From a virus, in IMG/VR virus record IMGVR_UViG_3300008108_000781, positions 1 to 22,535 of that record: a DNA stretch of 22,535 nucleotides; one strand, given 5' to 3'. Of this stretch, positions 1 through 9,300 are shown one piece after another. Under the pieces are notes generated by a model, which made no database searches, had not been told where the DNA came from, and saw only the letters and a list, made by a program, of their open reading frames with translations. The position numbers were made by a program, and so were the translations under genes. The first letter of the stretch is position 1; each line of letters starts with the position of its first letter.

Positions 1-984
1 TCCAAAATCATCGTCAAGATCAATTAAATCATCATCTACACTATTAATAACATTGACTGCAGTTCCAGAAGCATGTGAAGAAGCTATCGTACCATCTTGA
101 CTTCTATTAACCGTTAATGTATTTCCACTTATCTTACGAATGTACATAGATTCGTCATCAATTTGAATATATGATTTTTCAACTAAAGACGTAGCATCAG
201 AAACTGTAAATTCTGTAATATCTGTAGAAACATCCTCTGAAATTACCGTTATTTCATCATTGTTATAATCTCTAAGAGCCCTAGGTTCTACTACATATCT
301 TAATTGTCTTGATGAATTGTTTCTATTGGTATTGGAATAGTAATCTACTTGAACTTGTTTAATTAGAGCATCATTACCATTTCCAGTAGGGCCAAATAGA
401 TATGTTTTAGCTGTGAAGTCAAGAGTATAAATTAAAATTCTTCTTGTTGTAAAATCTCCTTCATATTGATCATCTATTCCAATTCTTTCCAAAATCATTG
501 GAATATCTCTTTTTTCACCAATACTTGAGGCTAAATCTACTGTTAGATTTAAGTGTGGTTGGAAATAGGGCAATATTTGTTCTACTATTTGTAAAGCATC
601 TTCATTCAATTTAGCCATTATTGAAAGTCTAATGTTTACATTATATGGAACTGGCAAAAAAGATTTTGTTATTTCATTATTATTATCAGAATCCAATGCT
701 TTAAATGTCTGCATTGTAGATGACTTTCTGGATGGATCATAAGAGATACCAGTCATCTCAAATGACATTCTCGGTAGAGTTATAGCAACTCTTCTTTTTA
801 AATCTGGTACTTGTTCAATTCTAGCTAAAAATTTCTGTATGGGTCCATAAGCTATAGGGACCGTAATGATACTAAAATCATCTCCAGCACTATCTTTATG
901 TTTAATTTTTATATCATTAAATAACGTACCAAAAGCTACTATGGTCTTTCTCAATATTTCGTGATAAAAATAATTTGATATCAT
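1..984 (-). CDS. 15: gp15-like tail sheath stabilizer / tail completion protein (3' end outside window)
   Basis: My translation of the minus strand from the ATG at 984 stays open for 328 codons to the window edge, so the C-terminus is missing. In T4, gp15 forms a hexameric ring that caps the tail tube and sheath and joins the tail to the neck. The N-terminus (SNYFYHEILRKTIVAFGTLF) matches the T4 gp15 start in pattern. Residues 131-143 (LQIVEQILPYFQP) are almost the same as in T4 gp15, and the RRILIYTLDFTAKTYLFGP stretch fits its later core. T4 gp15 is about 272 residues. Here residues about 254-313 form an added beta-rich module of the 'YIQIDDESMYI ... GNTLTVNRSQDGT ... HASGTAV' type seen in many phage structural proteins, followed by an Asp-rich stretch. 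The gene follows gp14 as in T4. No Shine-Dalgarno sequence is visible; a CTAAATA motif lies 23 bases upstream. Confidence 0.9.
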   Translation of the reverse strand, partial: MISNYFYHEILRKTIVAFGTLFNDIKIKHKDSAGDDFSIITVPIAYGPIQKFLARIEQVPDLKRRVAITLPRMSFEMTGISYDPSRKSSTMQTFKALDSDNNNEITKSFLPVPYNVNIRLSIMAKLNEDALQIVEQILPYFQPHLNLTVDLASSIGEKRDIPMILERIGIDDQYEGDFTTRRILIYTLDFTAKTYLFGPTGNGNDALIKQVQVDYYSNTNRNNSSRQLRYVVEPRALRDYNNDEITVISEDVSTDITEFTVSDATSLVEKSYIQIDDESMYIRKISGNTLTVNRSQDGTIASSHASGTAVNVINSVDDDLIDLDDDFG

Positions 985-1007
985 TATAATTTATTGGGAG
1001 TAATAAT

Positions 1008-1015
1008 TATTTAGT
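1008..1015 (-). promoter_or_regulatory. Possible variant late promoter (ACTAAATA) before gp15
   Basis: The minus strand reads ACTAAATA, one base off the T4 late consensus TATAAATA in its conserved seven. It overlaps the TAA stop of gp14 and lies 23 bases before the gp15 ATG. The same CTAAATA variant precedes the giant fibre gene, which gives it some weight. A chance match in AT-rich DNA, or one forced by the stop codon, is possible. Confidence 0.4.
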
Positions 1016-2441
1016 ATTCACCAAAAGGATTTCTTTGACTGAAATCTACAATTGCATCAGCGGCATTTTCAATCTGAATGTTTTCTGCATAAGCATCCAA
1101 AAACTCATTAGTTTGTACAGTGGATATTTTGTAACTCGCGGCAACTCCAACAATAGCTTCTCCTCTTGCAAAAGTACCGTCAACGATCGCTACTTTGAGT
1201 ATTCTATTTGTAGAATCCCAACTCTTAACATATCCGGTCGTTCCTGTTCTCGTTCCAGTTACAACCTCATTATAATCATAATCACCAAATGTAGTTGCAG
1301 TTGGATCTGTAAAAGATATTGTTGGAGTAAATGTATAACCAGCACCAGCATTCGAATATCTTACTGATACAACGACTCCATTAGAGTTAACAACTGCTTC
1401 AGCCTGTGCATTATTAATGTTTGATGATATTCCCGAACCAGATGGAATAAAGATTTTCTGTATCGTAACTTGTGGAGTAGTTGTATAACCAACACCACCA
1501 GAAGAAATACCAATAATTCCTAGAACTCCACTATTGATGACAGCTGTTGCGATTCCACCAGAACCTCCACCACCAGAAATACTTACTGTTGGTGGTTCAG
1601 TATATCCAAATCCGGGATTTGTGATTAAAATTCTGTCAATGGCTAATCTCTGATTAGAAGATCTACTTGTCATTATAGCAACAGCAGTAGCAGTCAATCC
1701 TCCAGTAGGTGCTGTAGATATTGAAACAATTGGAGCAGAATTATATCCATATCCATCATTGATTAAATCAATATACTGTACAGACTTGGAATTTGGATTT
1801 GTAGTTGCAAATCCTACAGTAGCTGTTGCAACAGTTGCTCCAGTACCAACCATTTGAATAGTATAAATGTTTCCAAGATCTTTGATAGATTCATTGACTT
1901 CGATTCCAGTTGGATCGACCTCTGGTACATCAATAATTTCATCCTCATATTCAAATCTCTCACATCTTAATTCATATACATAAAGGTTGTTTAATTGATA
2001 GAAAGGTTTTTTATGTTCTACATATTTGATTTCAAATAGAGACTCATCTAAAGGAAACCAGATTAAATCACCTTCTTGTGGTCTATATGCTATCTTTCTT
2101 TCAGTTTCTGGCCATAATTTAAGTAAAGGGGATATAAAATCGTCATATCTTTCTTTTGAAATTATTAAATTTATTTCATCGCTACTTCTAACACCAAATT
2201 TACTGAGAATATCTCCATTCCCACTAAATCCCTCATAATTCATTAAATAAGCTTCTATACGAAAACTATCATCAAACTTGGATGCAGTAACTTCTTTGAT
2301 GACAGTATTTTCACCAACTATTTTTCTGGGCATGTATAGAACATCTTGTCCATACATTTTAAGTTGTTCATTAATTAAATCTTGAATGAGTCTTTGCTCA
2401 CTCGGAGATCCTTGGAGGAAATAAGAATTTAATGGTGACAT
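1011..2441 (-). CDS. 14: gp14-like neck protein with a large repeat insertion
   Basis: This is the T4 gp14 neck protein, part of the collar that closes the filled head and links it to the tail. The N-terminal ~195 residues carry the gp14 pattern: QLKMYGQDVLYMPRKI (27-42), an AYLMNYEGFSG segment (64-74) and EGDLIWFPLDESLFEIKYVE (123-142) followed by PFYQL, matching [20 protein letters not shown] in T4. The C-terminal end (DFSQRNPFGEY) also fits. T4 gp14 is about 256 residues and this one is 476. The difference is a block at about 198-442 with four Gly-Tyr motifs (DGYGYNSAPIVSIS, PGFGYTEPPTVSIS, GGVGYTTTPQVTIQ, AGAGYTFTPTISFT at about 229, 276, 315 and 365), then a beta module with SWDSTNRILKV and GTFARGEAIVG. 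The block probably projects from the collar as decoration, which is inference. The ATG lies one base after the gp13 stop, with a weak AGGA upstream, suggesting translational coupling. Confidence 0.92.
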   Translation of the reverse strand: MSPLNSYFLQGSPSEQRLIQDLINEQLKMYGQDVLYMPRKIVGENTVIKEVTASKFDDSFRIEAYLMNYEGFSGNGDILSKFGVRSSDEINLIISKERYDDFISPLLKLWPETERKIAYRPQEGDLIWFPLDESLFEIKYVEHKKPFYQLNNLYVYELRCERFEYEDEIIDVPEVDPTGIEVNESIKDLGNIYTIQMVGTGATVATATVGFATTNPNSKSVQYIDLINDGYGYNSAPIVSISTAPTGGLTATAVAIMTSRSSNQRLAIDRILITNPGFGYTEPPTVSISGGGGSGGIATAVINSGVLGIIGISSGGVGYTTTPQVTIQKIFIPSGSGISSNINNAQAEAVVNSNGVVVSVRYSNAGAGYTFTPTISFTDPTATTFGDYDYNEVVTGTRTGTTGYVKSWDSTNRILKVAIVDGTFARGEAIVGVAASYKISTVQTNEFLDAYAENIQIENAADAIVDFSQRNPFGEY

Positions 2442-2442
2442 A

Positions 2443-3273
2443 TTATCCTATGAGATCGAGTGGTGGTAGTTCGTACTCGTCTTTTAATTGTTGTTCTAGT
2501 TTTTCAACCTCGGCTACACCATCATCATAAATTTGTCTTCCATTTAGTTGAACTCCACCGGGAAGTAAAACTCCATTAAATTTGATCATGTTTTGTCCCC
2601 ACTGTTTTTTAATTAAAGCAGTAAGGTATTTCTTTAACCACCAATCATTGTAAAGTTTTGGAGCATCTGAAGGATCAACGATTCTATAACAATCAATAAT
2701 TACATACTCATTCTCACCAACTTGTTGCCAATCTATGTCTAAGTATAACTTATGATTCTTTTTGTTAAAACGAATTTGAGCATGAGGATTTAATAAGTAA
2801 TCTAGATCTTCAAGATATCTTTTAACCATAGCATAGTTAAGTAGATCTAATGCACCATAATAATAAACATCATTTAAAAATAACTGATATTTAATATTAA
2901 AAAGACCGTCCGAAACTGTACTAGAGTTTATCTTAAGAATACTATTAACACCAATAATTGAATCTGGAAGGGGTAGATAGTTTACTCCTTCAACATAAGA
3001 AAGAGATGTCAAACCAGCTCCAACAACAGTTGGAGATGTAGTAGCAGAACCTATAGGTCCAGGTTGAGCCAATGTTGATTTGGTTGCAGGAGTGAGTTTG
3101 TGTTTTAAAAACACACGATCAATACCATCATAATGACGTTCATGATAATATTGAATTGCATCATCAATTAGATTATCAATTTGATCATCATCTACATTTA
3201 TCTCTAAAACTGGCTTTCCTAGTTGTTTGAGGCAATAATCTTTCAACTCCGCTCTACTAGATGGTTGCGCCAT
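2443..3273 (-). CDS. 13: gp13-like neck protein
   Basis: This is the T4 gp13 head-completion/neck protein, which acts with gp14 at the portal vertex. Evidence is an N-terminus of the form RAELKDYCLKQLGKPVLEIN with DDDQIDNLIDDAIQYYHERHYDG (split here at residues 28-50), matching the T4 start [20 protein letters not shown]. At the C-terminus, WWLKKYLTALIKKQWGQNM and GVLLPGGVQLNGRQIYDDG match T4 (RWVKDYATALAKELNGQ and GMMLPGGVTIDGQRLIEE), ending in LDLIG. T4 gp13 is about 309 residues and this one is 276; the middle is shorter, and a Gly/Ser/Thr-rich linker lies at about 66-92. The gene directly precedes gp14. Its start is unusual: the ATG immediately follows the T7 tract of a hairpin, so the only Shine-Dalgarno-like bases (AGGGG) lie in the hairpin's 3' arm, 9 bases upstream. 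Confidence 0.92.
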   Translation of the reverse strand: MAQPSSRAELKDYCLKQLGKPVLEINVDDDQIDNLIDDAIQYYHERHYDGIDRVFLKHKLTPATKSTLAQPGPIGSATTSPTVVGAGLTSLSYVEGVNYLPLPDSIIGVNSILKINSSTVSDGLFNIKYQLFLNDVYYYGALDLLNYAMVKRYLEDLDYLLNPHAQIRFNKKNHKLYLDIDWQQVGENEYVIIDCYRIVDPSDAPKLYNDWWLKKYLTALIKKQWGQNMIKFNGVLLPGGVQLNGRQIYDDGVAEVEKLEQQLKDEYELPPLDLIG

Positions 3274-3305
3274 AAAAAAATACCCCTAGTTTCCTAGAGG
3301 TATTT
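3274..3305 (-). terminator. Hairpin terminator between the fibre gene and gp13
   Basis: On the minus strand a 12-bp stem (AAATACCTCTAG with CTAGGGGTATTT, containing one T-G pair) closes a GAAA loop. The 3' arm runs straight into seven T residues, so this has the full form of a rho-independent terminator for the fibre transcript. The stem is at 3294-3305 and 3278-3289, the loop at 3290-3293 and the T run at 3274-3280 (its last three T also close the stem). The T run ends at the gp13 ATG. The plus strand also has T-rich DNA after the stem, so it could work in both directions, but there is no plus-strand gene for it to serve. Confidence 0.85.
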
Positions 3306-3308
3306 ATG
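3301..3308 (-). promoter_or_regulatory. T4-type late promoter (CATAAATA) for gp13
   Basis: The minus strand reads CATAAATA, a full match to the NATAAATA late promoter of T4-like phages (known to be read by host RNA polymerase with gp55, gp33 and the gp45 clamp). It ends 27 bases before the gp13 ATG. The last five bases of the motif are also the first bases of the terminator stem. With T4 spacing, transcription would begin near 3294-3295, that is, after almost all of the stem's 5' arm. Confidence 0.7.
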
Positions 3309-3314
3309 TTTTTT

Positions 3315-3322
3315 TATTTATT
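3315..3322 (-). promoter_or_regulatory. Second T4-type late promoter motif (AATAAATA) before gp13
   Basis: The minus strand reads AATAAATA, overlapping the TAA stop of the fibre gene, 14 bases upstream of the CATAAATA motif. It matches NATAAATA, but it lies in a run of A and T, so chance is more likely than for its neighbour. A transcript from it would include the whole hairpin. Confidence 0.45.
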
Positions 3323-6300
3323 TTTTAAGTTCATTAATTTGATTTTTCAGGTCTTCTATTTGTGATTGTTGTTCTTTAATTGCCTCGATTAGAACTGCTA
3401 CCATGTTTCCATAAGCAACAGACTTAGTTCCATCTTCAGTTTCAAATACTAATTCAGGGATTACTTCTTCAACTTCTTGAGCGACAACACCAATTTGATG
3501 TTCGCCATTCATATCAATACGATCATATTCAACTCCACGCAACTTCAATACTTTTTCTAGAGCCTTTTCAATTGTATTGATGTTTGTCTTTAATTTAATA
3601 TCAGATTGTGCAGTTACTGTGCCTGGGAAAGTAGTATTACCGGAACCATCAAGGAGAGTTGCAGTTCTGGTTAGAGTTGAAAATACGCCAGTATATTGTC
3701 TAACGTAAATTGGTTCGGTTCCATCATCTGCAGTTGCAATTTCAACATAACCAGCGTTAGAAGCAGTGCCTCCGATTAAAATGCGGAACTGGTCGTTGTC
3801 CGCCATGTTACCACGAACAAGTTCAGTGGTATTTGTTCCAGTTACAGTATTGGTTAAATTACCAGTTACATTACCAGTAACGTTTCCAGTCACATTACCA
3901 CTTACATTACCAGTCAATGCACCAACAAATCCTCCAGTTGAAGTTGTTACTCCAGTAACTCTAATGCCAGTGGAATTAACAATTACATTAGTACCAATAG
4001 TAGCAGAAGTAGCAGTTAATGCGTTAACCGTAACACTTGGGGTTCCAGTTAATCCAGTAGCATTACCATTGATACTACCGTTAAATGTTCCAGAGAATGT
4101 TGCGGTAATTATTCCTGCGTTAAAGTTACCAAAAGCATCACGAGCTACAATGGTGCTTGCTGTATTTGCTGCAGTTGCGTTTGATGTAACAGTAAATGTA
4201 GCTGCTCCAGAGTTATTATAAGTGGTGGAACCAGAAATACCAGTTCCAGATGTATTCATAGTTAATGTATTCGCAAGAGGTCTCTGCCATGTACCAGAGT
4301 CATTCCACAATTCTAGATTACTTGCAACGTTCCAAGAACCAGTTGCATTATTAGATGCATACCATCTTGCGCCACTTCCAGGTTGGAGTAAGAACAATTG
4401 GTTATTATTGTTACCAGCTGGAGCACTATGTACCCAAGATCCATCAGTATAGTAAATATTAGAACTTAAGAAGACTATTCCATCCCAAGTAAGAACACCA
4501 AATGATGACTGGGAAGGTTTCTTGATGATCAATTGAGAGTCATTATCACCAGTTGTTCCGTTAACAACTAGTCCACCACCACCAATCGCTGTTCCAGTAC
4601 CACCAACAATTGTTGTACCCGTAATAGTATTTCCATTAATATTACCAGAAGCATCACGTCTTACAATAGTATTTCCTGTATTTGTGGTTGCAGAACTAAA
4701 TCCATTGAGTAAAGCAGCATTTAAGTTAGTTACCTCTGTAGTTGAAGAAACTGTAAATGGAGCAGTTCCTGTTGCAACTGTTGAAATTAATCTTGTAGCA
4801 GAAATTGTTGAAGCGGCAGTTAAAGCTCCTGCAGCAGTTAGAGTTAATATTTCTGAGAATGATGTTTGGCTATTTACTTTATACCATCTATGAGTTCCTC
4901 CAGAATAATAAGAAACCGTATCACTATGAATTCCAAATCCACCAGCCCAAGTACTGCCATCATTATAAAGGGTAATTTTATTTGGACCACGAGCAGCATC
5001 ATTAAAGGAATTATCAAATACTAATCTCTTATAAGTTCCAAATGCAGTGGTATTAGAAGAAGCACCACCATCATTGATGGTAACATTGTTACTGAATGTT
5101 CCAGCGCCGCCACTAAATGTTGTTGCACTAATTGTACCAGCGCTAAAGTTACCAGAAGCATCACGAGAAACTATCGCACCTGCAGTATTTGCAGAAGTTG
5201 CATTAGATGTAACTGTGAATGTAACAGCACCAGAACCATTATAAGTTGTAGAATTGTTAGTTAATGTATCAGTTGAAGATACAGTTACAACATTAACGCC
5301 TTCAACGGCAATTCTACCTGCAGAAGCTCTAGTAATTGTAGTGTCAGTTAGATTTCCAAGTTCAATCGAAGTAATAATTCCCGATGTAGCTGTTATTGTA
5401 TTAACAGTGATACTTGGTGTTCCACTTAAGCCTGTTGCATTTCCAGTGACGTTGCCAGTTAGTGGTCCTACGAATGAAGTTGCAGTTACTACGCCAGTTA
5501 CGTTAATACCTGTAGAATTGAGAACTACATTTGTACCCACTACACCTGAAGTTGCAGTTAAAGCATTGATAGTGATACTTGGTGTTCCACTTAAGCCTGT
5601 TGCATTTCCAGTAACATTTCCTGTCAATGGACCTACAAAAGAAGTTGCAGTTATTATACCAGTTACATTGATACCAGTGGAATTAAGAACTACGTTTGTG
5701 CCTACTACAGCTGAAGTAGCAGTTAGAGCATTGATGGTGATACTCGGAGTTCCTGAGAGACCTCCTGCTGTACCACTCACATTACCTGTTACATTGCCAG
5801 TAACATTACCAGTTAATGGACCTACAAATGAAGTTGCAGTTACAATTCCTGCAGCAAATCCACCAAGAACGTTACGAAGTACAATTCTACTTGCAGTATT
5901 TGCACTATCAGTAGAGTAACCTTCCAATAGTGATGCATTAAGATTAGTTACCTGTGTGGTAGAAGTGACAGTAAATGGAGCTGTACCTGTTGATACATTG
6001 GAAATAAATCTTGTAGCGGTAACAATACCTGGGAACGTAGTATTACCGGAACCATCAAGAAGAGTTGCAGTTCTCTGTAAGGATGTAAAAGTACCACTGT
6101 ACTGTCTTACATAAATTGGTTCTGTTCCATCGTCTGCAGTTGCAATTTCAACATAACCAGCGTTAGAAGTTGTTCCACCAATAAGGATGCGGAAGAAATC
6201 ATTATCAGCCATGTTACCACGAACTAGTTCTGTGGTAGCAGTTCCTGTAACAGTATTACTGATATTACCTGTTAGGTTGCCTGTAACATTACCAGTTAAA

Positions 6301-9300
6301 TTGCCAGTTACATTACCGGTTAGAGGTCCAACGAAAGAAGTAGCCGTAACAATACCTGCACTAAATCCACCCCAAGCATCTCTAGAAACAATAGTACTTA
6401 CCGTATTAGTTGTTGAAGAGTTGAGTCCATCAAGTAAATCTGCATCTAGTCCAGATCCAGAACCATCATTACCTTGATGCCATAACTTGTTCCAAGCTGT
6501 TGTTCCACTACCATTTGTTGAACGATAGTAAATATCATTACTATTATAAAAACTTCCAGCAAACTGCATTGCATAGTAATTCGCTGTATTACTATGTGTA
6601 GAACTGAGAAGGTGATACCAAGTATTTGTTGTTTGTGGCCAACCTTCTGCAGTTGTAGCAGTGTCAGTCTGCCAGAAACCACTCTTAGTTCTTGTAGTAA
6701 TATCGTCCTTGGTTTTAGCTTCAGCTTCAAATGAACTTGAGAATAATTGTGTTCCTGACCAAGTATTTGATCCGTCTAAAAGTGGAATTGTATTTCCAGA
6801 TGTTCCAGTGTTCTTCCCATCAAGTAAATCTGCATTCAAATTAGTTACTAATGTAGTAGAAGAAACTGTGAATGGTGCAGTTCCTGTAGCCTGAGTTGAT
6901 GTGAATCTTGTTGCTTGTATTGCTCCAGTAAATGTACCTGTTCCAGCAACACTAACTGTTACAACATCTGTTCCTCCAGAATTTCTAAGAATCCAATTCG
7001 TTGTATACTGATTATAAAGAGAACCGTTGAAGTATTGAATCTTCGCAGCTTTATTGCCCGTCCAATTTGAACTATTTGCAAAAGAAATATCTTTATCAAT
7101 TAGAACAGTGAATCCAGCACCCACTACTCCTGCAAATTCTGGACTTCCAGTTAAAGTATAAGAACTTCCATTTCCAAGTAAAGTAAATCCAAGTGAAGGA
7201 GCTGCAGTAAGATTAGTTCCACCTCTTGTTACTGGTAGAGTTCCAGTACTATTGAGAATATCAAGATAATATGCACTGTTCTGACCACCTAGAGTGGCAG
7301 CATCCACATCTCCAGTCACAGAATTCTTAATACTTATAGCACCATCTGTACCAACTGTAAATGTAGAAGACTTGAATCTAGATACACCAAGAGTTGAATA
7401 TTCATCTGAAGAAGTTTGAGCTCTATTCAGAGTTATGTTGATATTTCCATAGTAAGTATTAACTCCAACTCCACCTGGGGCTAGTTCGGAACTAGTAGCA
7501 GTTACACCAATTGGTTGAGTTGTTCCAATTCCAACTGAAGTAATTACTTTCTGATATGAAGAATCACCTCTCAAGAATGTCTGGTCATTAGCAGTTCCAC
7601 TTCCAAGTCTAGATGGTGATAATGTACCAGTAATAATGTTGGACGCATCTAAACTTCCTACAGAAAGTAGTGACCAATTATTGGTATCTGAAGATGAAGT
7701 GTTAACAGTTCTAGAATACTCAACATTTTGCTCTGTAAGAGTCATAATTCCTACAGCACTATTAATGGTGCCTCCTGCCAAACTTACAGTGTTTAGAAGT
7801 AGACCATTAATAGAAGCTAAAGCCGCAGCTCTAGTTTCATGGAATGTAAATGAGTTTGTAGTTACTGATCCAGCAAAGTAGAAACTACCAGTAGTAATTC
7901 CGGTTGGAGTATTACCAGTGACTTTTACTGCTTCACCCTGACTCAATCCATGGTTTTTAAATGTTATCTGATCAGTTAAAGTATTGACCCCAACACGACT
8001 CAATGAATGAGTTAAAGTACCACTACTTGTCAGATCTTTAATAGTTACAAGTGCATAGGTTGAATAAAGTTGAACAGATGTTAAACCTACAGTCTTAATA
8101 TAATATGTTGTAGTGTCCAGTAGTGGACCTATTGGAGTTCCACCACCACTACGGTAAATTACTGGATCTCCATCAACAAAACTATGACCAGATCCAACAA
8201 CAATTCTATCATTTGCAAAGTCAACACTACCGCCAACGCTAATATCCGTAGGGGTGAAGGTTACAGTATATCCTATTCCAATATTAGTTGAAATAGCAAC
8301 TGCATTTCTATCAGAAACGAAGTCTGAAAGTGCAGAACTTCCTGGGAATTTCTGTCCATTAGAAAGGGCAAGATAGAGCCTTGTTTCTACAGTAGCTATG
8401 TTAACAGTAAAGTTAGATCCACCAGTTCTTCCACCAATTGGAGTGGGATTATTAAGAGTTAATACGTCACCTACAGCAAATTTGTATCCACCAGTATTAA
8501 TTGCAACATTAGTAACTGTTCCACTAACACCAACTGTAATCGTAGCAGTAATTCCGGTTCCAATACCAGTAGAAGTATCAAGACGAACACCCGTATAGAT
8601 TCCTGGATTATTGTATCCAGAACCACCAACTAAAGAATTCAATGTTAAAGGTACGCCTCTGACAAGACCAGTAGTTCCATAACCTACATTTGGGAAAGAT
8701 AATGTAGTTGTACCTAAACCAACTCCAATTCTTGGTGGAGCAGTTACAACACCAATTGCACCACCACCAGAAGTTACACTAACTACTTCATCCCCATTCA
8801 GGAAATTGTAGACAGTTGAATTGTTTAGAACCAAATATTGACCTACAGTATCAGTAATTAGAACGAATGAATCTGTTGGCTCAACTACAGTATCTCCGGA
8901 TACTAAGCTAGTAGCAGGAATATAGTTAACTAACTGAGTTCTTCCACCATCTACTGAAGACTTATAGTAATTGACAGTTTTTGGTGGAATTAGATCAGCA
9001 TTAATTTGACCGATTGAATTGAGTTGAACAACAGCGTTAGGAATAGCGTTTGTAGAAACTGATTTATCAATAAAATCTCCAAGTCTATTATTCAAGAATG
9101 ATCTAGTTGAAAGTTGTGTAGGAACTCTAGAGTGCTTAGGTCCACCAATTTCATTATCACCAAGATCCGTATCCGTAGAGAACTCTTCAATTACGTTACC
9201 ACCAGACAGCGATAATCTAATAGAATCAAGAGTACCAATAGTAACAGTATTATTGAAGATAATGTTACCAGTTCTGTTATAGGCAACAATCGAATCACCA

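Noticed and set aside
1035-1367. Plus-strand open frame of 110 codons opposite gp14
   Set aside because: It lies entirely antisense to the gp14 C-terminal half, has a Ser/Cys/Asn-rich low-complexity translation and no start signals.
3294-3330. Plus-strand use of the hairpin at 3278-3305 as a terminator
   Set aside because: T-rich DNA follows the stem on the plus strand too, but no plus-strand gene reaches it. Minus-strand use is better supported.
5254-5919. A 221-codon plus-strand open frame rich in Pro and Val, plus similar plus-strand frames at 3766-4221 and 6187-6477
   Set aside because: These are antisense images of the GNVTG and GTPSITI repeats of the fibre gene. The repeated PVTLPV composition follows directly from the minus-strand repeats, and no ribosome site or promoter precedes them.
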